From Hexactinellida sp. DTS-2022 (taxonomy: Eukaryota > Porifera > Hexactinellida), in assembly GCA_028753945.1 (NCBI GenBank), contig JAPNXP010000012.1, positions 2,728,001 to 2,792,000 on the forward strand: 64,000 nt of DNA, written 5' to 3'. This document shows positions 22,122-33,000 of this stretch, piece after piece. Positions within the stretch are counted from its first letter, which is position 1. Every line of letters starts with the position of its first letter. The notes beneath the pieces were generated by a model that worked only from the letters and a program-made list of their open reading frames with translations, ran no database searches and was not told the DNA's origin. The position numbers and the translations under genes were made by a program.

Positions 22122-25114
22122 CATAGCCTACTATATATACAGCTGTGCAACTTACCGAATACAATGCCAAAATAGAAGGCCAGTTTCTATTTTTAATGAT
22201 ATTCTTACTTATGTTAAATTACTCACTTCGATGTTTATAATAGCAATATATATTACCACCTGAAATAACGAATTTACATTAATCGTGGTGAATTTTTTCA
22301 ATAATCCGCTGTCGGGTCTTGAATTGTTTCAATTCATCATCCTTTCTTTTAGCGTTTATTTGTTTTTTTCGCGTGGTTTCAGAGAGACACCTTGCTAGAT
22401 TGGAGAAGTAAACGTTAGAGAAAGTAGTATTAATCATCGAGCGAAATATACTTGAGTGTGCAGAGCAAATAAAATGAGCATCCCAATTCTGCGAGATTTC
22501 ATTGAGCAACCTGTGACCCAAGATTTTCCATGGAACTTTAAAACTTCGAATTTGAGATTCATAAGTGTCCAATATAGCGAAAGCAGTGTAAGTTTAATGG
22601 TTGAGAGCAGATGGTGGCAATGTCAGGCCATGGTTTAGTGATTGTACATAGTTATTGGTCACAGGATCCTGCTTCAGCTTTCCGACACATTCAGTACAAC
22701 TTACTTTTTTTAGCAAAGAATAGGAAATATATCCTGCAACATAAGTGATAACTTATGCGGTATCGTTCGATAATAACATATGGTCATGGTCTTCAAAGCG
22801 AGCATCTGATATGAATTTTGAGACCTGTTCGTCGTCCAATACCTCAGAGTAGGTTAGTTCTTCTACTCTCAATTCAGTCTTAAGAATAGTTTTTAAGGAA
22901 ATTATCGACTCGGAGCGCATAACTTCAGTTAAACTAACCAGAAATCGACCACCGCTCATCTGTCTGTAATGAGAAAATCTCCTCTCAAGAGGATCGGTTT
23001 GCAATCTGCCTGTTAGTATATACTGATATCCAGCTGATAGTAGGTCAGAGCATAAGTCAGCAATGGCACGATTAGTGAATGTAAAAGCTTTGAAAGTTTG
23101 CTTGGTAAGTCCGATGAATTGACTGGAATTCCAAGTTTCAATCCAATCACTAATTGCTCGAAGAAAATCTATTTTATCATTCGATACGAGAGCGTTTCCT
23201 ATTCGCGTTGGGTGGAAGCGTTCCTTAGCATTAACTAATAACCACCAGGCATGGATAAGTTCGAGGAAGGCGATAGTGGTGTACTCTTCGGATAGATAAC
23301 TACGAATCGCAGAAGTGGTAGTTGGTTCAAATACTGCGAGAGCAAGTGGCACTGATTGCTTATTGTTTCCAGGATGGAGAACAGAATAAGATAACTTTTT
23401 CGCTTTCTTTAGATGAGCATTCAAGGTTAAATCATTGTTGTGTACTTGGTGAAGATGAGACCAAATAACGAAGCCTGGAGGAATGTGAAAAACTGTATCT
23501 TGTAGATTAAAGATAAATTGTGGAACCTGGAAAAATCGGGAAGATATAAGATTATTTCGAATATTCTTAACTAAGTGTACTGTATCGAACATCAAGAAAA
23601 TATGCTGAGCAGAATTAGAAGGATTCTTGATGCAATATTCTCTATTATCAAGAGGGAAATTCTTTACTAAAACTCTATATGCTTTCACGTTAGTTGAATG
23701 GTGGTCTGCAATTACTCCTCGAATGTGAAATTTTCCATCGTTTAGGATTGAAATACAGTTCAAGATTCCATTGTAAACATCAAGGAAAGTAAGTTTAACA
23801 ATAGGTATTGCTTTTATAACATAAGGAATAGTTTTTCTTCAACGAAACGACCATGAAGCACAATATACTCTTGAACATGTTTAGATCACCGTCACAACCG
23901 ATTACACTTTTTCCATCGAATTGGACTTGAGTCTGGAGGTACATCTCATCTAGTAGGATAACAACGTAATTTCCAATTAGTAATTTATTTCTAAGTGTAC
24001 AGAGAGCTTTACTGCTATCGATTGTGTGTGAGTTAAGCATTTGGAGTAAACGTTCACTAGGCAAAGGTATAAATTTGTTGAGAAGTTTGTAAGCAGCATT
24101 AGAAGTATACCGGAGCAGTAAAGAAAATCTTAAAACAACTGAAGGATAGTTACGCCAAGGGGATGATAAAAACGCAACTTTATCAACTCTTTGATTACTT
24201 CGATATGGTAGTTGTGTGACGCATTTCTACAGTAGTTTTGGAGGTTAGTGAGCATGTCTAAGGAAGTCAATTTGCATCCAGCTGCTGTGGAAATGTAGTC
24301 AGGAAGGGGAATAGGAGATGATTCAAAACTGAGTATAACGTGCAAATCATTTGTTACATGTACACACACTTGAATCACAGCTATTCCTGAGTCTATCTAA
24401 ACTCGATGTGCAGTAACTCCAAATTCTGAAACATCAATATGGAAGTTCCGGTATTCATCTGCTACTTTCATATAGGAGACAACACTTTCCTTGGTAATTA
24501 CTGTATGTTTATCCATAAAGAGAGACAGCTCATCTTTTTGAAAAACACGTGGTTTGGGAGACTTTCGCACTCTGATGGGAATAACTGATTGGCTTTTAGA
24601 AATAGACGAAGGATGTATAGTTGGAATAGTGTTGAGGGAATAATTAAGTCGAACACTTTCTTTACCAAGAGAAAGGTAAGTACTTTCGAAGTGATAGATA
24701 CAAATCCTTGAGCTCTCAGTTATAACGAAATCCTTACGGTTAACAAACTCAACCCACTTCGTACGTAGGGTATCTTTTTCTGGGAATTGAAATAAGGCTC
24801 TTCGAGGTGCTGAGGAGTATCCAGTCTTGCAACCAACAACTGCACATTTAAACCCATTATGCAGGCGGTTGATTAGTTTAGCTAATAACATACAAAATTA
24901 AGAGAGGGTAAGATTAATTAACAAAAGTTTGAGGATGAGATTGTACCAGCATGTGTTGGCGAGTAAAAGAAACATTTGTTCAACTGCAATGATCAGTAAT
25001 AGTAGTAGTCAATAATATAAAAATAATTGATGTGGTTTTGTATAAATAAATTAACTGGCATTCTATTTTGGCCTTGTATTCGGTAGGTTGCATAGCTGTA
25101 TATTGTAGGCTATG
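22122..25114 (-). mobile_element. P2: P-element-like transposon, 2,993 bp
   Basis: About 58 bp of inverted end (CATAGCCTAC(T/A)ATATA… with TACCGAATACAA inside), and the exact 7-bp TSD GGTGATC (22115-22121, 25115-25121). A P/THAP9-type gene fills the interior on the minus strand. It is the most compact and complete P-like copy in the window, inserted in element B. Confidence 0.92.
22279..24891 (-). CDS. P2 transposase (THAP/P-element family), split over several frames
   Basis: In order on the minus strand: a THAP zinc finger (C..GC...YSS, LFQFPEK, W..FVNR, C.YHFES; 24891-24397), a middle block (24378-24130), the first catalytic Asp region LLDEMYLQTQVQFDG (about 23955-23910), the nucleotide-binding and RNase H-like region with FDTVHLVKNIRNN, LTKQTFKAF and TDPLERRFSHYRQMSGG (23763-22753), and a C-terminal block with a basic tail (22572-22279). 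The pieces lie in different frames, joined either by short introns or by frameshifts. A 55-bp intron in P4 shows the family can be spliced. Each piece is long and well conserved, so this copy could be functional if the joints are introns. It belongs to a different subfamily from P1, P3, P4 and P5. Confidence 0.85.
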
Positions 25115-25380
25115 GGTGATCATAGTATTTTTCAATCAACTAGTTCTGCTATTACACATTATCTAAATTCTACTCCAAGAATATCTGACATTAGAACGAC
25201 AGAAGAAATGGGCAGTTAATGACACTAGAGCTTTAGAAATTCACTTTATATTCGGATAGTTATTCTTTAATTCATACACAAATACAATTGGGACCGTGAA
25301 AGGCCGAATAGTTGTTGATATCCGGTAACTGGCCGGATACCGGATTAGAACCGGAAATCCGGTACAGCCCTGATTTTTAT

Positions 25381-26220
25381 CAATAAGCTCACACAAATTA
25401 GTTTATATGTTCATATGATTATTATTAATAATATGATATAGATGCCCTAGGTCTAAATAGAAAAAAACACTTTCAATTCAATTCTATTTCACTTTCACTT
25501 TCAATTGGCAACTACGAGATAACTTATTAACTATGTCGTCATCAATAATGAGATAATGATAATGAGATGCCGCCCGGACGCATCCTTCGATACACTTCTT
25601 GTGAACTGCAATAATATTATCATTAACACTGCCCTTGAGCCTTAGTTTCCAGTATACTTCCCAACACTTTTTGAACATTTTTTAGCAGATTTGAAAAATC
25701 TTTTTTGCATTAGATTCCCAGCGGCGAGATATATCCAAAAATGCAATAATATTCGACCCAGGTACATGGAGAAATTTATTAATTTTATAAAAACTCATTT
25801 TGTGTAATAGGAAAGTATTTTCCTGCTAATGAAAAGATTTGATTCCTGCTTTATTACTTCGAGAACTTCTAATCTATCACATGAATGTACAACTTCTTTT
25901 AAATACGTTAGCCGCAGTAATGAAACGATTTTAACTTCGTCGATAATTAAAAGAAAGAATCAAATGGTAAATATAGTAGTTCCGGAGACTCTGGAAAAAT
26001 AATCAAATTTTACTCGGCAAATGAAAAATTTACCAAATACGGAGGTGTAAAATTCAAAATTTGGGTCGTATGCTGATGAAATTTCAAAAGAGGGTGGGTC
26101 GCTAGAGGAAAATAATTTCCCTGTACTTAAAGCCAAAAGCTTTCTGAAAAAAATTTCAAATTTTGAAATTTATTTGGTGAACCTGATTAGGATCGACTGG
26201 AATAAAATCGATCGGAATAG
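25381..26220. other. no gene; weak similarity to the MITE at 1901-2607
   Basis: About 25735-25810 shares AAAAATGCAATAATATT and the following AT-rich stretch with 1998-2075. From about 26190 begins the GATCGACTGGAATAA-type repeat in which P3 and P4 are inserted. The 64-residue minus-strand frame at 25484-25678 resembles nothing. Confidence 0.4.
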
Positions 26221-26615
26221 GATTGACCATAGCCTACATGAACATAAGGCCTTTTCAGTACTTTGAACCAGGGATAAGAGAAAGTTGATTTTTTAACTGT
26301 AGACTGCCTACTGATACACGTTGTAACAGGTGGAAAACAGATTGATCTAATCATTCAAATTTAGTGAAAATTCGGATTTAGACATGGTTTTGTATTTTCA
26401 ATCGATTCAAATCAAAATTTTCAAAATTTGTTATGATGAAGTAGCATAAAAGCGTACTCCTCCACTTGACTGCCACTTGCTTTCATATATTCGAAATGTT
26501 AAAATTTCACCGTGGAAATACCCGCAAGAAGGTATTTGACTAAATAACAACTATTTAGGTTATTTGGTTTGACTAATATTGAGTTGTGATAGATATACCT
26601 CAAATAGGGGCGCAT

Positions 26616-26865
26616 GCATTTGTCCGAATTTCTTACTAATTTCTTTAAGTTCTGCATTTGTCCGAATGAATTTTTGTAAGTTCTGCATATGTCCGAATGG
26701 ACTTTTGCAAGTTCTGCATTTGTCCGAATGGACTTTTGTAAGTTCTGCATTTGTCCGAATGGACTTTTGTAAGTTCTGCATTTGTCCGAATGGACTTTTG
26801 TAAGTTCTGCATTTGTCCGAATGGATTTTTGTAAGTTCTGCATTTGTCCGAATTGAATTTTTTTA
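26616..26865 (+). repeat. left tandem-repeat arm of MULE-B (about 8 x 31 bp)
   Basis: Unit: TTTGTCCGAATGGACTTTTG then TAAGTTCTGCA, repeated with small changes; the outermost units are more divergent. Reverse complement of the array at 28620-28835. Overlapping open frames here are artefacts of the repeat. Confidence 0.9.
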
Positions 26866-26970
26866 ATTTTGGCAATTTATATATTTTTCTAATCTTATTA
26901 GCTATGTTTTAATGTTTAATGCTGATTTTTCATGACAGTAATAAATATACGTATGTAGATTGAATAAGAA

Positions 26971-28432
26971 TTAATTAATATAGATCTGTAACCTTTGATC
27001 TATGTTACTGCGACATATAGGGCAGGACTGTCCCAGATCTACTAGTTGTTGGCTGCAATCAATACAAAATGTTGCATGCCTGCAGGGCATCAAAAGCCAT
27101 GTTGATATCCGTGGACCAAGGCATACGGTGCAATTACCCATGTTGATAACATCCTCTTCCAGTTCATCTTCATTATCTTCTGAGTCACTCAGAGCAATTT
27201 TCTTAAATCTCTTGCAACCAATTTTGTTGCTCATGGCCTGTAAAAATTGCCATGGTGTATACTCTCCATTCCTAAATCTTTCTTTGAATGTAATCCTCTC
27301 CTCATCGATATGGACATAAATAGGCTTCCTTGCACGACTAATCTCCCTTCCTTGCCGTATTCTACCAATGTCATTGTCTGTATCTATAATGATATCGTTT
27401 AGTTGTGACAAAAATGACCATATTCTAGGATGAGAAGTCCGAATTCTAGCTTTGAGTTTGGAGTGGTAGCTTTCGGCTCCATTATTAGTAGAGATGCTTA
27501 ATTCAAAGATAGAAAGTTCTTCTGGAGATATGTGAGTGAGCCAGTATTTTTTGATATATTTCTTCAGCTTTCCCACCATTAATGCTTCACTTCCATCTAA
27601 ACTTGGCGTTACAATCAAATTGAATGTGGGAGAGATCAGAGAGGCAGGTAAAAATGGAAGAGCCATCAACAGACGGGTGAACTTGGGAATTTCTGGGTTA
27701 CTTTTGAAACCGTGTGTTAGACCAAGTTTTTTAACTTTTGCCCAAATGCATTGGGTATAGTGGAAAAGACACCCTAGATGCGAATTTGTGGAAAGACATC
27801 TTTAAATGTATTTCTAGAAGCTCGCGCCCAATCTGACATTGAAGTTACTGGTTTTAAGCCAGGTATGTATGAGATGAGACTTACTAAAACTGCCCTATAG
27901 ATATTGTGTCTTCGCTGTCATTAAGCAATGTATTGCAGGAATAGTGTGCATTCCAACAGCTACGAATATAGTCCATAACTGATAGAACTGAATCGGAACC
28001 GTATCAAAAGTTCCATCAAATTGTATGTTGATGGCTTCAGCAATTGTTTCCCTTATTTAATTGGAAAAGAAGACCACGGCAGTTTGGTTTTCACTCGTGA
28101 CAGAATATTGAAAATGTATTCCAAGAGGCGTAGTCCCTAACATCTCTAGAAATTCAGTAGCTGTTTGCACCTGCTTAGCAACCGTCTTGCATTTGGTTTT
28201 CAACTGGTGGACCTCGGTTTTGTCCTCAGATACTTCGTGGTTGTGTAGATGCATAGGTGTTATCAAATTTCTTGTACGATTCAATTTGCTTGTGCCTTTA
28301 CAGCCACTCCTAAAGATGGCACATTTCAGGTAAACATAACTTTCCGTGATCTTAGATTGGAAATATTTAAAACCATCGGTAGTAGTAAAACGTTGCTACA
28401 CAACGTTTGTATTCTGCTGTTGTGAACTCCAT
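26971..28432 (-). pseudogene. MULE-B transposase: FLYWCH zinc finger, MULE catalytic domain and C-terminal RING finger
   Basis: The minus-strand order is: ATG near 28432; a FLYWCH finger (DGFKYF, YLKCAIFRSGCKGTSK, MHLHNHE) at about 28390-28205; the MULE core with QFDGTFDTVPIQFYQLWT (about 28025-27970), a DWARA segment, GCLFHYTQCIWAKVKKLGL (about 27780-27725) and NNGAESYHSKLKARI (about 27490-27440). After an acidic linker, a RING finger follows (C..C, CRHATFC..C, CPICR) at about 27140-27000. The last 232 residues (27669-26971) are one open frame, so the RING is truly fused to the transposase C-terminus. Upstream parts need at least two frame changes and cross a stop, so the copy looks inactive. 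The RING implies ubiquitin-ligase activity by family knowledge; its role in transposition is unknown. Confidence 0.8.
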
Positions 28433-28619
28433 GATAAATAAATGTTGAAAATAGATGTGTTGTTATCTTTGGAATTGACTATTTATGCATTTATGATTCA
28501 ACTAGTGTTTCACCCACAAAATCAACAATATGGTTGTTCGATAACACTATTTGTTTTTATTTCAGCCATTGTTAATTATTGGAACAACACTTTTGATCAA
28601 TGAATATTCAATAATGGTC

Positions 28620-28835
28620 AATTCGGACAAATGCAGAACTTACAAAAATCCATTCGGACAAATGCAGAACTTACAAAAATCCATTCGGACAAATGCAGAA
28701 CTACAAAATTCCATTCGGACAAATGCAGAAATTACAAAAATCCATTCGGACAAATGCAGAACTTACAAAAATCCATTCGGACAAACGACAACTGGAAAAT
28801 TCGGACAAACGACAAATCAATAATTCGGACAAGCA
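28620..28835 (-). repeat. right tandem-repeat arm of MULE-B
   Basis: About eight copies of ATTCGGACAAATGCAGAAC followed by TTACAAAAATCC, the inverse of the left arm. The last two outer units are shortened (GGACAAACGAC). Confidence 0.9.
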
Positions 28836-29369
28836 GCTTCCCCCCTCAAATATATGTATTTTTCATAATCCATGGTTCATGAAATACAGATTTATTATTT
28901 TTTTGAAAATGACGTAACTTTCGTTTACTGATGCAGAATTGTTCAAATTTTGAGATCTGATAACTAATAATATAGTCGTATTTGTTCTTGTTTAGAAACA
29001 AAAGATTACTTACATGTTAACGGCGTTTTATCGATTTATAGAGAAAGTATGTGTCATCACTTTTTGTCAAAATCGTCGAGTAATTTTTTTAAAAAATTGT
29101 GCAATATTCATATATTATTGTGCTCTTGTTGGATTTCAAATTAATAGGTTCTACATATTATATACAAAGAACTACAGGGTAAGATATTTCCCTGAAAATC
29201 ACACCGGCAGTCTACGGTTAAGGTGGTTATTCTAACATTACACAGCTGATGTATGTAAACGTCAAAAGTTAATAATTACTGAGTATTTTTATGCATATAT
29301 TAGAGACATTAGCCTCTTTAATAAAGCATAAGACAATAAAAAAGTTATAAACAATACAAAATTAAATAA

Positions 29370-32045
29370 TTATTTCGAAATAAGTTTGAGGATCTTCCTT
29401 CCAGGTTCTTTCGAATGGCTTTGTATCCTATCCGAATTGATGTTCTTCGCCATGTTATTGAGAAAACAATTGTTAGCAGTTAGTAATATTCCATGTAACA
29501 CTTCTTTTCCTTCATAGAAACAATGTGAACACTCATAAGTCCAATCGCCGCAGCCTTCACTTTCTAGCTTAAGGATAGTGAGCTGAACTAGTTTAGCTCG
29601 TGAGTGTGAAATGAGAAAATCTTTCAGGAGAAGAGGAGAATGCTCGATATCGACAAATATTTTCCATAGGGTGAAAACTGCACTCAAAACATGTTTCGAG
29701 GGCCACTTTAGCCCACCACAATCTGAAAGATGAATTAATTGAAAAGTTGGTTGAATTTCTTCAACGTCCAGAGATTTATCCTCACATAGAAACGAAGTAC
29801 AATCAATGCACAATTCCGATGTTTTGACAACTTTTTCATTGCTGAAAAGGCTGCGTAATCAGCAATAAAAGCCAAGGCTTGTTGTGTTTCTAAATCTGGG
29901 TCCACTGTGTCCATTGTGATTATTGATAAATAGATAGTTAAGTCTTGAGCCTCGCTACAATTAGTAGGGTTATCTTGTTCTATTACGAATGTATTGAGAA
30001 ATTCCTTAAAGGAAGCCCTATATTTCGAAAAATAGTCTGCCGCTTATAAAGTTTAAGGTTATTGGATAGCTTCAACGTTCTTTCGCTCTCCATTACCTGG
30101 CAAACAGATACATTATAATTTGATCCAGACATCTGCAGGCACGTAGCTACGGGGGGGCAAGGGGGGGCGACCGCCCCCCCAAAAGTACTTCTCGCCCCCC
30201 CCTCCCAAGAGAATTAGGAAGTGTTCGTTATAGTAAATAGAGTGATTCGTCCCCCAGGTGCGTCGGAAGCGTGTAATCGGGGAGGGGGCAATCAGAATTT
30301 AGGGGGGGGGCACAGACCAAAACTAATTCTTAGTAGTATAAAACCCCACGTGATTTTATGTCTTTTTTGATAGTTTCACATCGAATAAGAGCAGTAGTAT
30401 CATGACATTTGAACTCATGTATATCATTGGTGTTGTTATTTCATCTATTAGGACAGGGGAAGGAGGCACAGGCGAGGGGATGCACAGATGAGGGGGGCAC
30501 CGAGATTTTTGAGGGGGGCACGTGCCCCCCTGTGCCCCCCCCCTTCTAACGCCCCTGTCGTCCCCCACTTGCCCCCCCGACTCCCTGCACTTGCCCCCCC
30601 ACATAAAACTTGCCCCCCTGAATTACATACTCTAGCTACGTGCCTGGACATCTGTCGGTACAGTCCAAAACGATGTTCGATAGGGTCAGAAAAGTTAGAA
30701 TTTCTGTATCCAATCCAAAACTAGAGTATAATCGTCGTAGAGATGATTCGTGTGGTAGAGATATACACTCCATATTACGAAGTTGTTTATAGCAAGTATG
30801 TGATAACAAATGTGATTTAAGTGATAAAATCATCGTAGTTATAATATAATGTCGCCTAATCTTCTTAACAATAGAATTCTCCAGTAGACCCAATATAAAG
30901 TAAAGCTGTGGTAACAATCCTGGAAACTTGTATGTACCTAATAAAGAGGCAATCAAGAGCCAAGGTATAATAAAATAACATAATATGCTCGTACCTGACT
31001 CTGATAACGATTCTTCAAGCAGCAAAATTGACTGCCTTACACATGAAATACTACGGTTGACATCTAAAATATATAAGTGTTTAACATTAATGTTTGATAC
31101 TCCCCAAAACGAATTCATAAATACTAACAGATCAAAACTATATCAGCACTGTAATTTGCCAATTCATCTATCAAAGTACCAATCTGACGAAAATAATTAA
31201 TTGTTTGACATTGAAGACTAACTAGTGTTTCATTATGATAAGATATGACATGTAGAGAATCGTCAATAGCTAAACAATTTGGGACTGTAATCGGATGTGA
31301 GAATGTAAGGTTTATAACATTTACTGAAGTAGAATTTGGATAGCAAAGTATCCATCCAGGTGGAACTTGTATCTCACGCGACTTAGTAATGAGTTCATCT
31401 AAATTGTTTACTGAAAACTTGTTTTGTTCTGCTCAAAAACCTCATTACTTTAGTCTTAGATCGATTGCCTACAAATGTATAAATATATTTTTTTTAAAAA
31501 GATTAAATACTGACCCACTACACAGTAGTGGCACAGGAAATTTAACAAATGTTAGGAATCAGTATACTCACCTGAAAATGTAATTCAATTTCTCTTTTGT
31601 CCCTATCAAGACGCTGCGATTTGACCGAGTTGTCATTCAAGTGTTCAGGGCAATCTGGAAGAAATTTAGGAATTGCTCCTTTCTTCAATCTAGCCTGGAT
31701 ACGTCGTGTTTTATACAAGCCATCAATATCTAGATACGTCTGTGTGTCGATTATACCCTGAACATCAAAATGCTAAGCACATAAGTAGATCTTCAATATG
31801 TCCGCGTCTAAAATTTGAGAAGTTCCAATTCTTGATATGAAATAGCGATATTAGAATTTAGAAGTAGGAATAATTATCTTACCATCTCTGTGCAAAAAGC
31901 GCAGCCACCGATGTCGATGATCTTGAGGTGTGGAAGGCATCTGAAACACTTGTATACAGCTGTGGTTATTGTAGTACCCAGTTTGACAACTGGGCGCAGA
32001 ACAAGAGTTAGGCACATGTGAAGAACCAGAGTGATACGCTAACAA
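29370..32045 (-). pseudogene. P3 transposase pseudogene with an internal deletion
   Basis: The N-terminus has a THAP start (NSCSAPSCQTGYYNN, QVFQMPS, WLRFLHRDG; 32045-31875), perhaps followed by an intron. A stop replaces the residue before HF in the second half of the finger (about 31778). A coiled or linker part is readable near 31700-31590. The block IRRHY...SLKSHLLSHTCYKQL...SSFGLDTE (about 30880-30690) then runs straight into DPIEHRFGLYRQMSGSNY, skipping the catalytic core that separates these blocks in P5 (roughly 1.2 kb). A hAT MITE splits QM from SGSNY. The C-terminal domain (29813-29370) is open, with LSDCGGLKWPS and Cys pairs. It can encode no catalytic core, much like repressor-type deletion derivatives of Drosophila P. 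Confidence 0.82.
30136..30646. mobile_element. hAT-type MITE, 511 bp, in the P3 coding region
   Basis: The ends CAGGCACGTAGCTACG and CTAGCTACGTGCCTG are bounded by the 8-bp TSD GACATCTG (30128-30135, 30647-30654). The arms are very rich in G and C runs (GGGGGGGC repeats). Frames through it are artefacts. Confidence 0.88.
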
Positions 32046-32391
32046 ATAATCGTACTAATACGTAATTGAAAAGAAAATATGTTTAGACGAGAAGAATAAA
32101 ATAATACACTAAATAATAACCAATTAATAACATATTAAAGATATGTTCCAGTAGGCTATGACTGAATAAATATAAATATCTATTTATAAAAACATAAACT
32201 AATCGTTGTAAATTTGAAAAGTAACATTATGGGTGCACAAAAAATCCTCTTTCTCTCATCCCTGGTATAGTTGTGTATTGATCAGTAAAAGGCCTTATGT
32301 TCTAGTAGGCTATGGATTGACCCATTGCCACGACTGGAATAAGATCGACCATAGCATTCTAATGATTCTATACATAAGCAATGGTGCTGAT

Positions 32392-32625
32392 CAGGCCTTC
32401 ATCTAGCCCTAAGAGATCCGCGCACCCTAGGAGATGTTGATTTTTCAACAGCGCACCCAAATTTGCTAAAAATAGTACATTGACCAAAAAAATACCAAAA
32501 TTAGTAAGAAATATTCTGGGTGCACAATGCGCACCCAAATTAATTCCAATTTCACGCACCCTCCAGCAATTTTCATTAAAATCACGCACACCTGGGTGAA
32601 CGCCGCGCACCCAGATGAAGGCCTG
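32392..32625. mobile_element. hAT-type MITE, 234 bp, in the left end of P4
   Basis: The ends CAGGCCTTCATCTAG and CAGATGAAGGCCTG have the exact 8-bp TSD GTGCTGAT (32384-32391, 32626-32633). Internal GCGCACCC repeats. The homologous right end of P4 (near 48300) lacks it, which confirms the insertion. Confidence 0.88.
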
Positions 32626-32794
32626 GTGCTGATTGATGGACTTGGACCAGGGGTTGTTTAGATCAGTTACTTTAGTTTGAGATCTAAATCCCAATACAGC
32701 TCTAAATTAATGTAGACTATCAATGTGAAGGGAAATAATTGATAATCCACCACCCTTCTAAGAATATTAAGAATTGTAAGGATGTTATTAATTT

Positions 32795-32978
32795 CATAGT
32801 TGCATTATACGTAACGTATAACGTATATATGGTACTATTATACGATAGGTGAACGTATAATGCCATCATACGTAACGTATAATCATCATACAACGTAAAC
32901 GTAAAACAATTTTAACGTATATATGGTCCATTATACGCTCCCCGAACGTATAACGTATAATCGTATAATGCATCTATG
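32795..32978. mobile_element. CATAG-ended MITE with TATACGTTA repeats, second copy
   Basis: CATAGTTGCATTATACG and its inverse are bounded by the exact 8-bp TSD ATTAATTT (32787-32794, 32979-32986). Inverted relative of 21390-21598, 184 bp long. Confidence 0.82.
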
Positions 32979-33000
32979 ATTAATTTAGTGTATTTAATAT

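Larger units (their letters stand above)
21323..25372. mobile_element. element B: hAT-like non-autonomous element (about 0.8 kb) carrying P2 and a MITE
   Basis: The left end TAGAGCTGTACCGGAT and right end (inverse CAGGGCTGTACCGGAT) match except near the tip. The flanks AGTTTTAT (21315-21322) and ATTTTTAT (25373-25380) match at seven of eight bases. Subterminal CCGGATATCCGG motifs occur on both sides. The element's own DNA holds no gene; it is interrupted at 21390-21598 and 22122-25114. Confidence 0.7.
26606..28843 (-). mobile_element. MULE-B: Mutator-like element with tandem-repeat ends
   Basis: The ends AGGGGCGCATGC… and AGGGGGGAAGCTGC… (inverse) are followed on both sides by about eight copies of a 31-bp unit containing TTTGTCCGAAT. 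The flank CCTCAAAT is duplicated (26598-26605, 28844-28851), with a ninth base mismatched. It encodes a FLYWCH-MULE-RING protein on the minus strand. FLYWCH-bearing animal MULEs of this kind are known as Phantom elements. Confidence 0.85.
26228..32314 (-). mobile_element. P3: P-element-like transposon holding MULE-B and a hAT MITE
   Basis: The ends CATAGCCTACATGAACATAA and the inverse share AAGGCCTT and an ACCAGGGAT(A/G)AGAGAAAG block. The TSD GATTGAC is exact (26221-26227, 32315-32321). The interior has a P-type transposase on the minus strand (29370-32045) with an internal deletion, MULE-B (26606-28843) near the 3' end, and a hAT-type MITE (30136-30646) in the coding sequence. Confidence 0.9.

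Noticed and set aside
26499-26875. Overlapping frames with repeated QNLQKSIRTNAEL-type peptides
   Set aside because: They are translations of the MULE-B 31-bp tandem repeat on both strands and at both ends; not genes.
26616-28835. Regular 31-bp direct repeats resembling a CRISPR array
   Set aside because: Repeats abut without spacers, are inverted between two ends and bound a transposon; eukaryotic context.
30356-30724. Pro/Gly-rich frames
   Set aside because: Translations of the C- and G-rich interior of the hAT MITE 30136-30646.
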